From NCBI GenBank assembly GCA_019009955.1, contig CM032233.1:15597501-15661500 (forward strand): a stretch of DNA of 64,000 nt. The letters run 5' to 3'. Below, one piece after another: positions 1-10,016 of the stretch. Made by a program: the position numbers and the translations under genes. Position 1 is the first letter of the stretch, and each line of letters opens with the position of its first letter. The notes beneath the pieces were generated by a model. That model was not told where the DNA came from. It was given only the letters and a program-made list of their open reading frames with translations, and searched no databases. This DNA is from Riptortus pedestris. Lineage: Eukaryota; Arthropoda; Insecta; Hemiptera; Alydidae.

Positions 1-216
1 TTATTCTGATTCATTAGAAATTACAGTGCTAATATTGTAAATAGTTTTCAATCAAATTAATACGTTATATTCATATATATTACAGTATTGTTTTAGCAGA
101 TTTCCCTTAAGGGAAATCAGCTATTGAGGTTGTACTCATGACGGAATTTTCGAAATTTTTCTTCAATTGTCCATCGATCCTACCCAGGAGATGACGAAAA
201 TGATGTCCGTTCAAAA

Positions 217-278
<62 letters not shown>

Positions 279-1011
279 CTGTTACCGCTCTAGCGGTCGC
301 AATTTGTTTGATCGTTACCAAACTCGATATTTAGTCGTTTTATGTAAAAAGAAAGATCAAGTTCGTTAACGGCTGAAATCGGACAAGTGGGAGGGGGGGT
401 TTAGACGGGAGGATTTTCGAAAATTCGAAATATATCCGTTACTATACGTCGGACCGAAAAAGTGTACAGAATCAATCTTATTGAAAATTAAATTTACTAT
501 AAATATTGTTATATACATTTTTTCTCTATCTTGAATATTAACCGAGATATTTGCATTTGTATTCTGCGTGTGGTCACCAGTGTTCGGACTTTCCGCCGAG
601 AGCTCTGGCGGCCGTTTCCATAACTATTCGTCCCTCGTGAATAGGTTTAGAGGTTAGGTTAACTGTTTTTTCGGGCTAGAAACTACTGGATTATTACGCC
701 CTAAATAATGTTTTAGGTTTAGAGGTTTCTTACTACTACAGTTGTTTTAGGCAGATTTCTCTATTGTAAAACTTCACGAGGGAAATCTGCTTAGTTTACG
801 CAGCCCCTGCGTGACGGACGTTTTTCTTTCCGGTAAGGTGTTGGCAGAACTGATGTTTATATTTTAGATGCTTCCTGTCGGGAGGTTTCTTATTATCGTT
901 TGTATTCACTTAATATTCACGGTGCTGTTGTGTTACCGGTATGTAGATTTATCTATTGTTAAACTTCAAGCGGGAAGTCTGCTTAGTTTACGCAGCTCCT
1001 GCGTGACGGAC
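1..1011 (-). mobile_element. F1 copy (outer), entering from the left and split by a younger F1
   Basis: Positions 1-94 match the interior of long F1 copies (the stretch ending in TTTCAGTAATTG-like sequence) and 820-1011 is the continuation. The copy ends at the A terminus (ACGCAGCTCCTGCGTGACGGAC, here shortened by variation) at about 1011. The two pieces join cleanly once 95-819 is removed, as shown by uninterrupted paralogues near 7355 and, inverted, near 1740, 34165 and 60785. Confidence 0.75.
95..819 (-). mobile_element. F1 element, short form, complete at both ends
   Basis: It starts with the B-end near-palindrome (AGCAGATTTCCCTTAAGGGA) and ends with GGGAAATCTGCTTAGTTTAC and the hairpin CGCAGCCCCTGCG followed by TGACGGAC. 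An (AT)n tract lies at about 221-274 between GTTCAAAACTG and the conserved TTTGTCTGTTACCGCTCTAGCGG. There is no coding capacity. It is inserted in the T run of an older F1 copy (ATTG-TTTT / TTTTTCTTTCC). The family resembles non-autonomous rolling-circle Helentron-type elements in layout; this is inference. Confidence 0.8.
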
Positions 1012-1339
1012 GTTTTAATTATGGATCAGGATGACTGACGCTATTAATGTAGCCCGATGTGGACGGGACGTGATTGGCATTATTATTAAGTAGGAAATGG
1101 AGAGTACGAACCTCTTAATGGTATGATGAGCGTATTTAAAATACCGGGTAGGAGCTGAGTGTTGTCGTGTCTGGATGTGTACTAGTGAGTGAGTAAGAGC
1201 AGAGGGGGCAGGCAGGCTGGGGCTACGTGGCCTAGCTCACACCGCAGTGATAACACCTCTGCCTTATCGGTGTCACACTTCTCACGCCGCAAATAGACCA
1301 GCCGAGAGGGGGGACCGGAGGCAATGAAATATATTAAAA
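1012..1339. other. Unassigned, GC-richer spacer
   Basis: Between an F1 A end and the 100-bp array is about 330 bp with no ORF, no recognised repeat and no match to the other families in the window. It contains a GC-rich stretch near 1200-1320. I see no promoter or RNA gene signal that I can support. Confidence 0.5.
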
Positions 1340-1539
1340 GTCAGTCTCGCAGGGGCTGCGTAAACTAAGCAGATTTCCCACGTGAAGGTTAATAATAGAT
1401 AAACCTACATACGCTAACACCTCCATGAATAAATAAAAAGTCCGTCACGCAGGGGCTGCGTAAACTAAGCAGATTTCTCTCGTGAAGGTTAATAATAGAT
1501 AAACCTACATACGCTAACACCTCCATGAATAAATAAAAA
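1340..1539 (+). repeat. Tandem 100-bp units derived from the F1 A end (2 units)
   Basis: Copies of the A terminus begin at 1340 (GTCAGTCTCGC variant), 1440 and 1540, exactly 100 bp apart. The third leads into a longer F1 body. Each unit carries the A-end hairpin, AGCAGATTT, then AATAATAGATAAACC and CACCTCCATGAATAAATAAA. The same unit forms the larger array at 3014-5005. Confidence 0.85.
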
Positions 1540-2377
1540 GTCCGTCACGCAGGGGCTGCGTAAACTAAGCAGATTTCCTTCGTGATGTTTAGTAATAGAT
1601 AAATCTACATACTGCTAACACAACGCCGTGAATAAATACAAACGGAAATAAGAAATGTTTCATCCAATTTCAATAGCCTGCCGACAGGAAGCGTTAGGTT
1701 AGAAATGTAAACAAACGGGTCCCGCCTCACGCCGGAAAGAAAAACAATTACTGAAATATATCAGAATATAACACATTAATTTTATTGAGAACTATTTACT
1801 ATATCTAGTACTGTAATTAATAATGAGTCAGAATAATTGTTATCTCAATCAATAAAATTTTAGTAGTCCAAAACTTTAAGATGGGGGGGGGGCACCAGGA
1901 CATATTTGCATGTATCTCGTATAATAAAGGACTCTTGAATACAATTTTTGGTATTTAAACTTCCAATAATGTGATTTATTATGTATCAGAGTATTGTTTA
2001 CCTACGTAACATGAGTAGAAGTGGCGGTTTGGTGAAAACTGAAAAACGCAAATATCTCGGTTAATATTCAAGATAGAGAATAAATGTATATAACAATATT
2101 TATAGTATATTTAATTTGTAATAAGATTGATTCTGTATAATTTTTCGATCCGACGTATAGTAACGGAGATATTTCGAATTTTCAAAAATCCTCCCCTCTA
2201 AACCCCCCCTCCCACTGGTCCGATTTCAGCCGTTAACGAACTTGATCTTTCTTTTTACATAAAACGCTTAAATATGAAGTTTGGAAAGGATTAAACAAAA
2301 ATTGCGACCGCTAGAGCGGTAACAGACAAATATATAGATAGATAGATAGATATATATATATATATATATATATAAAG
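1540..2377 (+). mobile_element. F1 copy, A end to microsatellite; B end missing
   Basis: The long-form F1 body runs from the A end through the CCGGAAAGAAAAACAATTAC, GATTTCAGCCGTTAACG and GACCGCTAGAGCGGTAACAG blocks into (GATA)/(AT) repeats at about 2330-2374. At that point another A end (2378) begins directly. The 130-bp B-end block is absent, so the copy was truncated inside its microsatellite or joined there by recombination. Confidence 0.75.
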
Positions 2378-2821
2378 TCCGTCACGCAGGGGCTGCGTAA
2401 ACTAAGCAGATTTCCCACGTGAAGTTATACAATAGAGAAATCTCCATAGGAGAGCCAAACGGTTATGTCAAAGGGAGGAACTAGCTTTTCGCGGGAAATT
2501 CAAAAATCCGTTATCGGCCCAAATTTCATAAAAATGCAAATATCTCGGTTACTATTCAAGATACAGAATAAATGTATAGAACAATATTTATAGTAAATTT
2601 AATTTGCAATAAGTTTGATTCTGTACAATTTTTCGATCCGACGAATAGTAACGGAGATATTTCGAATTTTCGAAAATCCTCCCCTCTAAACCCCCCCTCC
2701 CCGTGGTCCGATTTCAGCCGTTAACGAACTTGATCTTTCTTTTTACATAAAACGACTAAATATCGAGTTTGGTAACGATCAAACAATAATTGCGACCGCT
2801 AGAGCGGTAACAGACAAATAT

Positions 2822-2860
<39 letters not shown>

Positions 2861-3013
2861 TATATATATATATAGATATATATATACAGTTTTGAACGGA
2901 CCTCATTTTCGTCATCTACTGGGTAGGATCGATGGACATTTGAAGAAAAAATTCGAAAATTCCGTCATGAGTACAACCTACATAGCTGATTTCCCTCCAT
3001 GAATAAATAAAAA
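2378..3013 (+). mobile_element. F1 copy with (GATA)n/(AT)n; B palindrome cut
   Basis: A end at 2378, the conserved hairpin block GACCGCTAGAGCGGTAACAG, (GATA)n and (AT)n at about 2818-2886, then GAACGGACCTCATTTTCGTC and the B-end block. At about 2996 the B palindrome stops halfway (AGCTGATTTCCCT) and runs straight into CCATGAATAAATAAAAA, the last part of the 100-bp unit. The join therefore lies inside the palindrome. Confidence 0.75.
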
Positions 3014-3520
3014 GTCCGTCACGCAGGGGCTGCGTAAACTAAGCAGATTTCTCTCGTGAAGGTTAATAATAGATAAACCTATATACGCTAACACCTCCAT
3101 GAATAAATAAAAAGTCCGTCACGCAGGGGCTGCGTAAACTAAGCAGATTTCTCTCGTGAAGGTTAATAATAGATAAACCTACATACGCTAACACCTCCAT
3201 GAATAAATGAAAAGTCCGTCACGCAGGGGCTGCGTAAACTAAGCAGATTTACCACGTGAAGGTTAATAATAGATAAACCTACATACGCTAACACCTCCAT
3301 GAATAAATAAAAAGTCCGTCACGCAGGGGCTGCGTAAACTAAGCAGATTTCCCACGTGAAGGTTAATAATAGATAAACCTACATACGCTAACACCTCCAT
3401 GAATAAATAAAAAGTCCGTCACGCAGGGGCTGCGTAAACTAAGCAGATTTCTCTCGTGAAGGTTAATAATAGATAAACCTACATACGCTAAAGCGGCCCT
3501 TACAGTATTCTCATATTTTG

Positions 3521-4648
3521 TTATTGAATGAAATTAGAGACACCGAAAAATAAAACAATATAATTTAAAAGCATTTTAATTTCTTTTGAGTTCCCAAGGT
3601 CAACAGGTAGCTCAAAATTGTTAATAAATTGCAATGCGTGGAAAACCCACGAGGACGGTGAATATACATCGTCGGCTCCAGCCCCTGATCTTGTGGAGTC
3701 CTCTATTTTTAGCAGATTTCCCTCAAGGGAAATCAGCTATTGAGGTCGTACTCATGATGCGAGTTTCGAAAAATTTCTTCAAATGTCCATCGATCCTACC
3801 CAGATGACGAAAATGAGGTCCGTTCAAAATGATATATATATATATATATTTGTCTGTTAACGCTCTAGCGGTCGCAATTTTTGTTTGATCTTTACCAAAC
3901 TCGGAATTTAATCGTTTTATGTAAAAAGGAAGATCAAGTTCGTTAATGGCTGAAATCGGACCAGTGGGAGGGAGGGGGGTTTAGAGGGGGGGATTTTTGA
4001 AAATTCAGTATATCTCCGTTATTATGCGTCGGATCGAAAAATTATATAGAATAAATCTTATTGCAAATTATATTTACTATAAATATTGTTCTATACATTT
4101 ATACTTTATCTTGAATATTAACCGAGATATTTGCATTTGTATTCTGCGTGTGGTCACCAGTAGGCTGTTCGGACTTTCCGCCGAGAGCTCTGGCGGCCGT
4201 TTCTATAACTATTCGTCCCTCGTGAATAGGTTTAGAGGTTAGGTTAACTGTTTTTTGGGGCTAGAAACTACTGGGTTATTACGCCCTAAATAATGTTTTA
4301 GGTTTAGAGGTTTCTTACTACTACAGTTGTTATTAGGCAGATTTCTCTATTGTAAAACTTCTCGTGGGAAATCTGCTTAGTTTACGCAGCCCCTTGCGTG
4401 ACGGACTTTTTTTTAAACTATTTTCGGTAGTTACATCTGAGAGTATTAATTTTACGTCTGACGTCAGATATCGTGGCTCCAGATTTGCATTTTTCGTAGA
4501 CTGACAGCAGTTTCACGAGTGCGGCATTCCTTTTATTTTTATAATTTGAATCTGAAGGATTCCATAATACTGGTAATTCTTCGTACATTGATATAAAATA
4601 TTGCAAAACATCACTGGTTTCTACACAATCACTCTCCGGAGCCGACAT
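3521..4648 (-). pseudogene. MADF-domain (Adf-1/Myb-like) protein gene, split by F1
   Basis: The reading frame starts at the ATG at 4646-4648 (MSAPESDCVETSD...). It shows the MADF pattern: an N-terminal helix FISMYEELPVLWNPSDSNYK, then RRKINTLRCNYRK, followed by an in-frame TAG at 4418-4420. Past the F1 insertion the same domain resumes at about 3700 with RSGAGADDVYSP and a W-x-F motif, ending at a TAA at 3521-3523. The halves fit one MADF domain of about 90 residues, so the F1 landed in a run of A codons inside the domain. MADF proteins bind DNA as transcription factors or as transposon DNA-binding subunits. This copy is dead through the insertion plus the stop. No BESS domain is visible. Confidence 0.8.
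3711..4406 (-). mobile_element. F1 element inserted in the MADF ORF
   Basis: B end AGCAGATTTCCCTCAAGGG at 3711, a short (AT)n at about 3832-3849, the conserved CGCTCTAGCGGTCGC block, and an A end terminating TGACGGAC at 4406. It is flanked by T runs (CTCTATTTTT left, TTTTTTTTAAAC right), matching the T-tract preference of the family. Complete at both ends. Confidence 0.85.
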
Positions 4649-5005
4649 GTTGTCTTCGCAATTTCATGTGGTAGACTGAGTAATGATGCCGCACACCTTA
4701 CACTATCATTATTAATGACAGTATCCCCTCCCGTTTACAGTAATGATGTGCCGAGATCAGAAAATCCGGATTCGCATCATTCCCCCTCGTCATTCCAACT
4801 TTGTCGACGTTACACGATCAGTATTAATGTCATTCTGATAAAGTAATGTCATTATTAATGACCGTGTAAGGGCCGCTTAACACCTCCATGAATACATAAA
4901 AAGTCCGTCACGCAGGGGCTGCGTAAACTGAGCAGATTTCTCTCGTAAAGGTTAATAATAGATAAACCTACATACGCTAACAACACCTCCATGAATAAAT
5001 AAAAA

Positions 5006-5471
5006 GTCCGTCACGCAGGGGCTGCGTAAACTAAGCAGATTTCCCACGTGAAGTTTTACAATAGAGAAATTTACATTAGAGAATAGAGAGTCAAACAGTT
5101 ACGGGAACGGCCCGAACTAGCTCTTGACGGAAACTCATGACTAGACCCGAAGTTAGCCGATCTCATCTCAGAAGCTGAAAACAGAAAAATGCAAATATCT
5201 CGGTTAATATTCAAGACAGAGAATAAATGTATATAACATTATTTATAGCAACTTTAATTTGCAATAAGATTGATTCTATATAATTTTTCGATCCGACGTA
5301 TAGTAACGGAGATATTTCGAATTTTCGAAAATCCTCCCGTCTAACCCCCCCCCCCTCCCACTGGTCCGATTTCAGCCATTAACGAACTTGATCTTTATTT
5401 TTCCATAAAACGTTTAAATATCGAGTTTGGTAACGATCAAACGAAAATTGCGGCCGCTAGAGCGTTAACAG

Positions 5472-5543
<72 letters not shown>

Positions 5544-5671
5544 GAACGGACCTCATTTTTGTCATCTCCTGGGTAGGATCGATGGACATTTGAAGAAATT
5601 TGTCGAAACTCGCGTCATGAGTACGACCTCAATAGCTGATTTCCCTTAAGGAAAATCAGCTATTGAGGTCG
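5006..5671 (+). mobile_element. F1 element ending in a B-B palindrome
   Basis: A end at 5006, the usual body, (AT)n at about 5478-5538, then the B-end block. Instead of the usual ...AAATCTGCT, the B end at 5624-5671 continues as a mirror image of itself (see finding), so two B termini appear joined head to head. Confidence 0.8.
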
Positions 5672-6832
5672 ATAGCTGATTTTCCTTGAGCCCTTTTTTA
5701 TAAAACGGTAATAAGGAATCTTTCCCCTGCCAGCGGGAAGCGTCTTAAAGGTAAAGAAACAGGTCTGCCAACGGCTCACCGGAAAGTAAAACAATAACTG
5801 AAACATATCAGAATATAAAATATTCAATTTATTGAAAAATATGTAGTATACCTAGTACTGTAGTTTATAATGAATCAGAATAATTTTTATCTCAATCAAT
5901 TAACTTTTAGTAGTCCAAGAATTTAAGACGGGGGGGGGGGGGTCACAACATATTTTCATCTATCTCGTATAATAAAGGTCTCTAAATATTTGGTATTTAA
6001 GCTTCGAATAATATGGTTTATTATATAACAGAATATTGTTTATGTAACAGAGTAGAAGTGGGGTTTTGCTGAATACTGAAAAATGCAAATATCTCGGTTT
6101 ATATTCAAGATAGAGAATAAATGTATATAACAATATTTACAGTAAATGTAATTTGCAATAAGATTTATTGTATACACTTTTTCGATCCGACTTATAGTAA
6201 GGGAGATATTTCGAATTTTCAAATTTCCTCCATCTGACCCCTCCCCCTGGTTCGTTTTCAGCCGTTTCCCATTGCGATTTCCCACGTGAAGTTTTACAAT
6301 AGAGAAATCTGCCTAATAACAGCTGTAGTAGTAAGAAACCTCTAAACCTATTCACGAGGGACGAATAGTTACGAAAAAGGCCGCCAGAGCTCACGGCGGA
6401 AAGTCCGAACATAGCCACTGCTGCCGAGCACATGCAGAATACAAATGCAAATATCTCAGTTAATATTCAAGATAGAGAATAAATGATTCTGTAATATTTT
6501 TCGATCCGACGTATAGTAACGAAGATATTTCGAATTTTCGAAAATCCTCCCCTTTAAACCCCCCCTCCCACTAGTCCGATTTCAGCCGTTAACGAACTTG
6601 ATCTTTCTTTTTACATAAAACGACTAAATATCGAGTTTGGTAACGATCAAACAAAAATTGCGACCGCTAGAGCGGTAACAGACAAATATATATATATATA
6701 TATATACAGTTTTGAACGGACCTCATTTTTTCGTCATCTACTAGGTAGGATCGATGGGCATTTGAAGAAATATTTCGAAAATCCCGTCATGAGTACAACC
6801 TCAATAGCTGATTTCCCTTAAGGGAAATCTGC
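5672..6832 (+). mobile_element. Two fused F1 copies
   Basis: 5672-6270 is the middle of a long F1, with a G run at about 5930 and the AAATGCAAATATCTCGG block. It breaks off near 6275 and joins an A-end stretch (GATTTCCCACGTGAAG, about 6280) of a second copy. The second copy runs through (AT)n at about 6687-6706 to a complete B end (GGGAAATCTGCT, to 6832). Reading frames across this region are artefacts of the repeats. Confidence 0.65.
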
Positions 6833-7490
6833 TAATATATTTGAATTATGGAATTTAGGAAATTCGAAATATTTCCGTTATTATACATCTGATCGAAAAA
6901 TTGTATAGGACCAATCTTATTGAAAATATAATATTTTTATATACATTTATTTTAAAATGAGGTATTTACATTATTCAGTTTTCAGCCTTCAGCAAAACCC
7001 CCACTTCAGGGTGGTAACCTGTAGATAACCCGTCCCGATTAGCCTAGTAGCATAAAGTGGACGTAAATAATAATAAACAAACCCCCACTTCTACTTATGT
7101 TATATAAACAATAGTCTGTTATATAATAATCTACATTATTCGAAGTTTATATACCAGATATTGTTTTCAAGAGACCTTTATTATACGAGATGCAAATATT
7201 CATGCAAATATGTTCTGGTACCACCCCTACTTAAGTTTTTGGACTAGTAAAATTTTATGATTGAGATAAAAGTTATTCTGATTCTTTATAAATTACAGTG
7301 CGAGATGTAGTAAATAGTTTTCAATAAAATTAATATGTTCTCTTCTGATATATTTCAGTAATTGTTTTTCTGTCCGGTGTGAGGTAGGCAGGCCTGCTCA
7401 GTTTAAGCAGCCTCTGCTTGACCGACTTTTTCGAAAATTGCGTCATGTGTACGAACTCATTAGCTGATTTCTCGTAACAGAAACCTGTTA
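6833..7490 (-). mobile_element. F1 remnant with a SINE fragment inside
   Basis: The F1 middle block (AATATTTCCGTTATTATAC..., CATTATTCAGTTTTCAGCC) is interrupted at 7008-7078 by a SINE tail and continues to a degenerate A end at about 7385-7425 (AGCAGCCTCTGCTTGACCGAC). Part of a B-end block (CGAAAATTGCGTCATG) follows. No B terminus on the left. Confidence 0.6.
7008..7078 (+). mobile_element. SINE1 3' fragment with 13-bp target duplication
   Basis: It contains GGTGGTAACCTGTAGATAAC, CCCGTCCCGATTAGCC and CATAAAGTGGACGTAAATAA, with a (TAA)n-type tail. AAACCCCCACTTC is present on both sides (6995-7007 and 7079-7091). The interrupted sequence is the F1 phrase AGCAAACCCCCACTTCTAC, seen uninterrupted in other copies. 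It is 5'-truncated, with no tRNA-like head. Confidence 0.85.
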
Positions 7491-7850
7491 AATTCTATTA
7501 TTCCATGAAAATATTTGTTCACAAAAAATACATTTAATTTTATTTCAGTGATGACCCAGAGAAGAGGCTAATGGAGAAAGAGTAGATAGATAGACAGTGG
7601 GTCGCCAGTCCGGACCTGCACATTCCTGGGGTAATTTAGTACTGGTAATTACAGGAGTCCTTTCTCCCTCCTCCCATCAGCCAGTTCCTACTATCGATCC
7701 AAACATCAAATCACTACCAATTACCAGCCAGTAACATTGAAGGCCCATCGGCCACGAGGTGCACTACCTAACCAAGTTTCCCTTAACCTTACCTCCTGGG
7801 AAGGAGATTCCCAAAATTACGGAGTAGCACTCCCGACGGGTACAATAAAG
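7491..7850. other. Unassigned segment with a possible captured terminal exon
   Basis: AT-rich sequence ending in a pyrimidine-rich TTTAATTTTATTTCAG (to 7548) is followed by a short open frame reading DDPEKRLMEKE and a TAG at 7583-7585. After that come C-rich stretches with no recognised repeat. The segment looks like a 3' splice site plus the last coding exon of some gene, but 12 codons cannot identify it. It may be chance. Confidence 0.3.
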
Positions 7851-8303
7851 TCCGTCACGCAAGGGTTGCGTAAATTAAGCAGATTTCCCACTTGGAGTTT
7901 TATAATAGAGAAATTTCACGAGAGCCGCACAGTTACGGAAACGGCCGAAATAGATTTTGGCGGAAACTCACGACTAGAACCGAGTTACCCGATCTCATCT
8001 CGTCCGTTATCCGCACACACTTAATAAAAATTGCAAATATCTCGGTTAATATTCAAGATAGAAAATAAATGTATCTAACAATATTTATAGTACATTTCAT
8101 TTGCAATAAGATTGATTCTATACAATTTTTCGATCCGACGTATAGTAACGGAGATATTTCGAATTTTCAAAATTCTCCCCTTTAAACCCTACCTCCTTCT
8201 AGTCCGATTTCAGCCGTTGATCTTTCTTTTTACATAAAACGACTAAATATCGAGTTTGGTAACTATAAAAATTGCGACCGTTAGAGCTGTAACAGACAAT
8301 ATA

Positions 8304-8381
<78 letters not shown>
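7851..8381 (+). mobile_element. F1 left part ending in a long (AT)n tract
   Basis: A-end variant GTCCGTCACGCAAGGGTTGC at 7851, then the body to TTAGAGCTGTAACAGACA. About 80 bp of nearly pure AT (8303-8381) follows, where an F2 copy begins. The B-end block is missing, or displaced by the F2 insertion. The hypothetical IYIYIY frame here is the microsatellite. Confidence 0.75.
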
Positions 8382-8386
<5 letters not shown>

Positions 8387-9843
8387 AAACTCTGTGTGTA
8401 GATAGATTTTTTTGCGAATTTTCACGATAACTTTTCGTTTCACTTGTCATAGACACCATAACTGCATTTTATTTCTTTTGTGTGTGTTTATTTGTTTGTT
8501 TGTTTGTTACCTTTTCACGCATAAACGGCTGGACCAAATTTTATGAAACTTGGTGTGTATATTACTACTAGCCCAACTTAGACTTTAGGCTATATTAATA
8601 TCCTCTGAGATGAACAGGAGTGGGGGTTATAAGGGAAGCCTGAAATTAAAAATAGCGATATTTCGTTTCCTATTGGTTTTTCGGCAAATATGCACATAAC
8701 AAGAGTAGTTATTACAACTTTTGTTGTATATACTTTTTTCGTATACCGAATTATAAACGAGATATACGCTAAAACCTATAGCGGAAGTGAACAATTTTAT
8801 TTGGGACAAAAGACCCAACCGAATTAAATAAAACTCGATATATGTATTAGCACTAGCGCCTTCATTGTAATAAGCCATACCAACATTTCTAGGGACGGGC
8901 ATGACTGGGGGTTGCAGGGAAGCTTGAATTTAATAATAGCAGTATTTCGTTTTCTATTCGTTTTTCTGCAAGTATGCACATGACAAAAGTAGTTTATTTT
9001 TATTATTTGAAGTAATTTTTGTGATATTCACTTTTGTCTAATAAAACAGTATAAAAATAAATAATTGAAATAATACACAGGACATAATTGATAATACACA
9101 TGACATAATTGATGCATAATGCACAGGACACAGGAAGTATGAAAATATGGAGGACCATTGGCGGCTCTCGTACAGGCACTGTGGAACTGCAGCACCCCCA
9201 ATTTCCACTTGATATTATCTATAACATTTAATGTAATGAGCCTTTTTTCTTTAATTCTTTCTTTATACTTGTATAATATATAATCCTTAAGCTCAATGCA
9301 GTAACCATCCCTAAGTTTTTGAAAATAGATACAAAAATCTTTATATGGAACTATATGCTTCACAGTTCCAGCGGCGAGGTGTTTGGCTGTTGTGCGCATG
9401 CGCACATAGGAAGCTCTACGTGAGGCTGCAAGGGATAGAGAGCACTGTCTTTCCCGCAGTGCCGACTGATTAGATTAAGCTTGAACTGTAACAATTTAGG
9501 TTAAAGTAAGTAAAAACTGTTTGATTTTGTTATTTAGGGTTTCATCAAGTTTCGGAATAAATTTTCTTTTTATACATGTTTGTTTCCTTTTACACAATTT
9601 TAAAACAAAGTCTAACAGTTTTCTGGTGCAGCACCCCCTCTAATTTTAGCCACTGTGGAGGACAGTGGAGTCTTACATAAAAAATTAATTTTTATTAACA
9701 AATCCACAGCAACGACGGACATAAACCCTAAACACTGGGAGGGGTAAATGTCAAAATATTGTGCAAAGTGAAGCCTTGCCAAAAAAATACCATCTACATT
9801 TAGCCTCAAATGAATTCCCGGGCGAAGCCGGGTATCTGAGCTA

Positions 9844-9844
<1 letters not shown>
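8382..9844 (+). mobile_element. F2 Helitron-like element, near full length
   Basis: The 5' part has TTTTTTTGCGAATTTTCACG and CACGCATAAACGGCTGGACC followed by TTTATGAAACTTGG, a block widely shared by insect Helitron-like repeats. The 3' end is CCCGGGCGAAGCCGGG (5-bp stem), 8 nt, then CTAG at 9841-9844, followed by T of a (TA)n tract. Hairpin plus CTRR followed by T fits canonical Helitrons. No Rep/helicase is encoded, so it is non-autonomous. The two frames inside (8627-8902, 9028-9405 on the minus strand) are not protein-like. Confidence 0.75.
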
Positions 9845-9912
<68 letters not shown>

Positions 9913-10016
9913 GTGTTGTTTTTTGGTCAGTGCTGGTGAAAAAATCTTAGTTCATACCAATATTTTGAGAATATATATTTTCTCTTCTTCAAGGCCAGAC
10001 TAAAGATACTTAAAAA
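9845..10016. repeat. (TA)n/(GT)n tract and F3 end fragment
   Basis: 9845-9891 is (TA)n and 9892-9911 is (GT)n. From about 9912 comes GGTGTTGTTTTTTGG, then TCAGTGCTGGTGAAAAAATC and TTTTCTCTTCTTCAAGGCC, the outer arm of an F3 element. It breaks off at ACTAAAGATACTTAAAA, where an F1 A end starts. Confidence 0.7.

Larger units (their letters stand above)
3492..4877 (-). mobile_element. PIF/Harbinger-like DNA transposon carrying a MADF ORF, TAA target duplication
   Basis: The termini are inverted (AGCGGCCCTTACA on both sides, 13 bp) and flanked by TAA at 3489-3491 and 4878-4880. Neighbouring array units give the empty site ACGCTAACACC, so the boundaries are exact. A 3-bp TWA duplication is typical of PIF/Harbinger. 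Without the F1 inserted at 3711-4406 the element is about 0.69 kb, too short for a transposase, so it is non-autonomous. Its only coding content is a MADF-type DNA-binding domain on the minus strand. MADF and Myb-like second ORFs are known in Harbinger-type elements; the assignment to this superfamily is inference from duplication length and cargo. Confidence 0.75.
3014..5005 (+). repeat. 100-bp tandem array of F1 A-end units, interrupted by a Harbinger-like insertion
   Basis: A ends begin at 3014, 3114, 3214, 3314 and 3414, an exact 100-bp period with few differences between units. The array resumes after the 3492-4877 insertion with starts at 4903 and 5006. One unit is 103 bp through a 3-bp ACA duplication. 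The high similarity of the units implies recent expansion or homogenisation. Confidence 0.9.

Noticed and set aside
3014..5005. Regularly spaced repeats that could suggest a CRISPR array
   Set aside because: The whole 100-bp unit is repeated, including the 'spacers'; the repeats are a transposon end, and the genome is eukaryotic.
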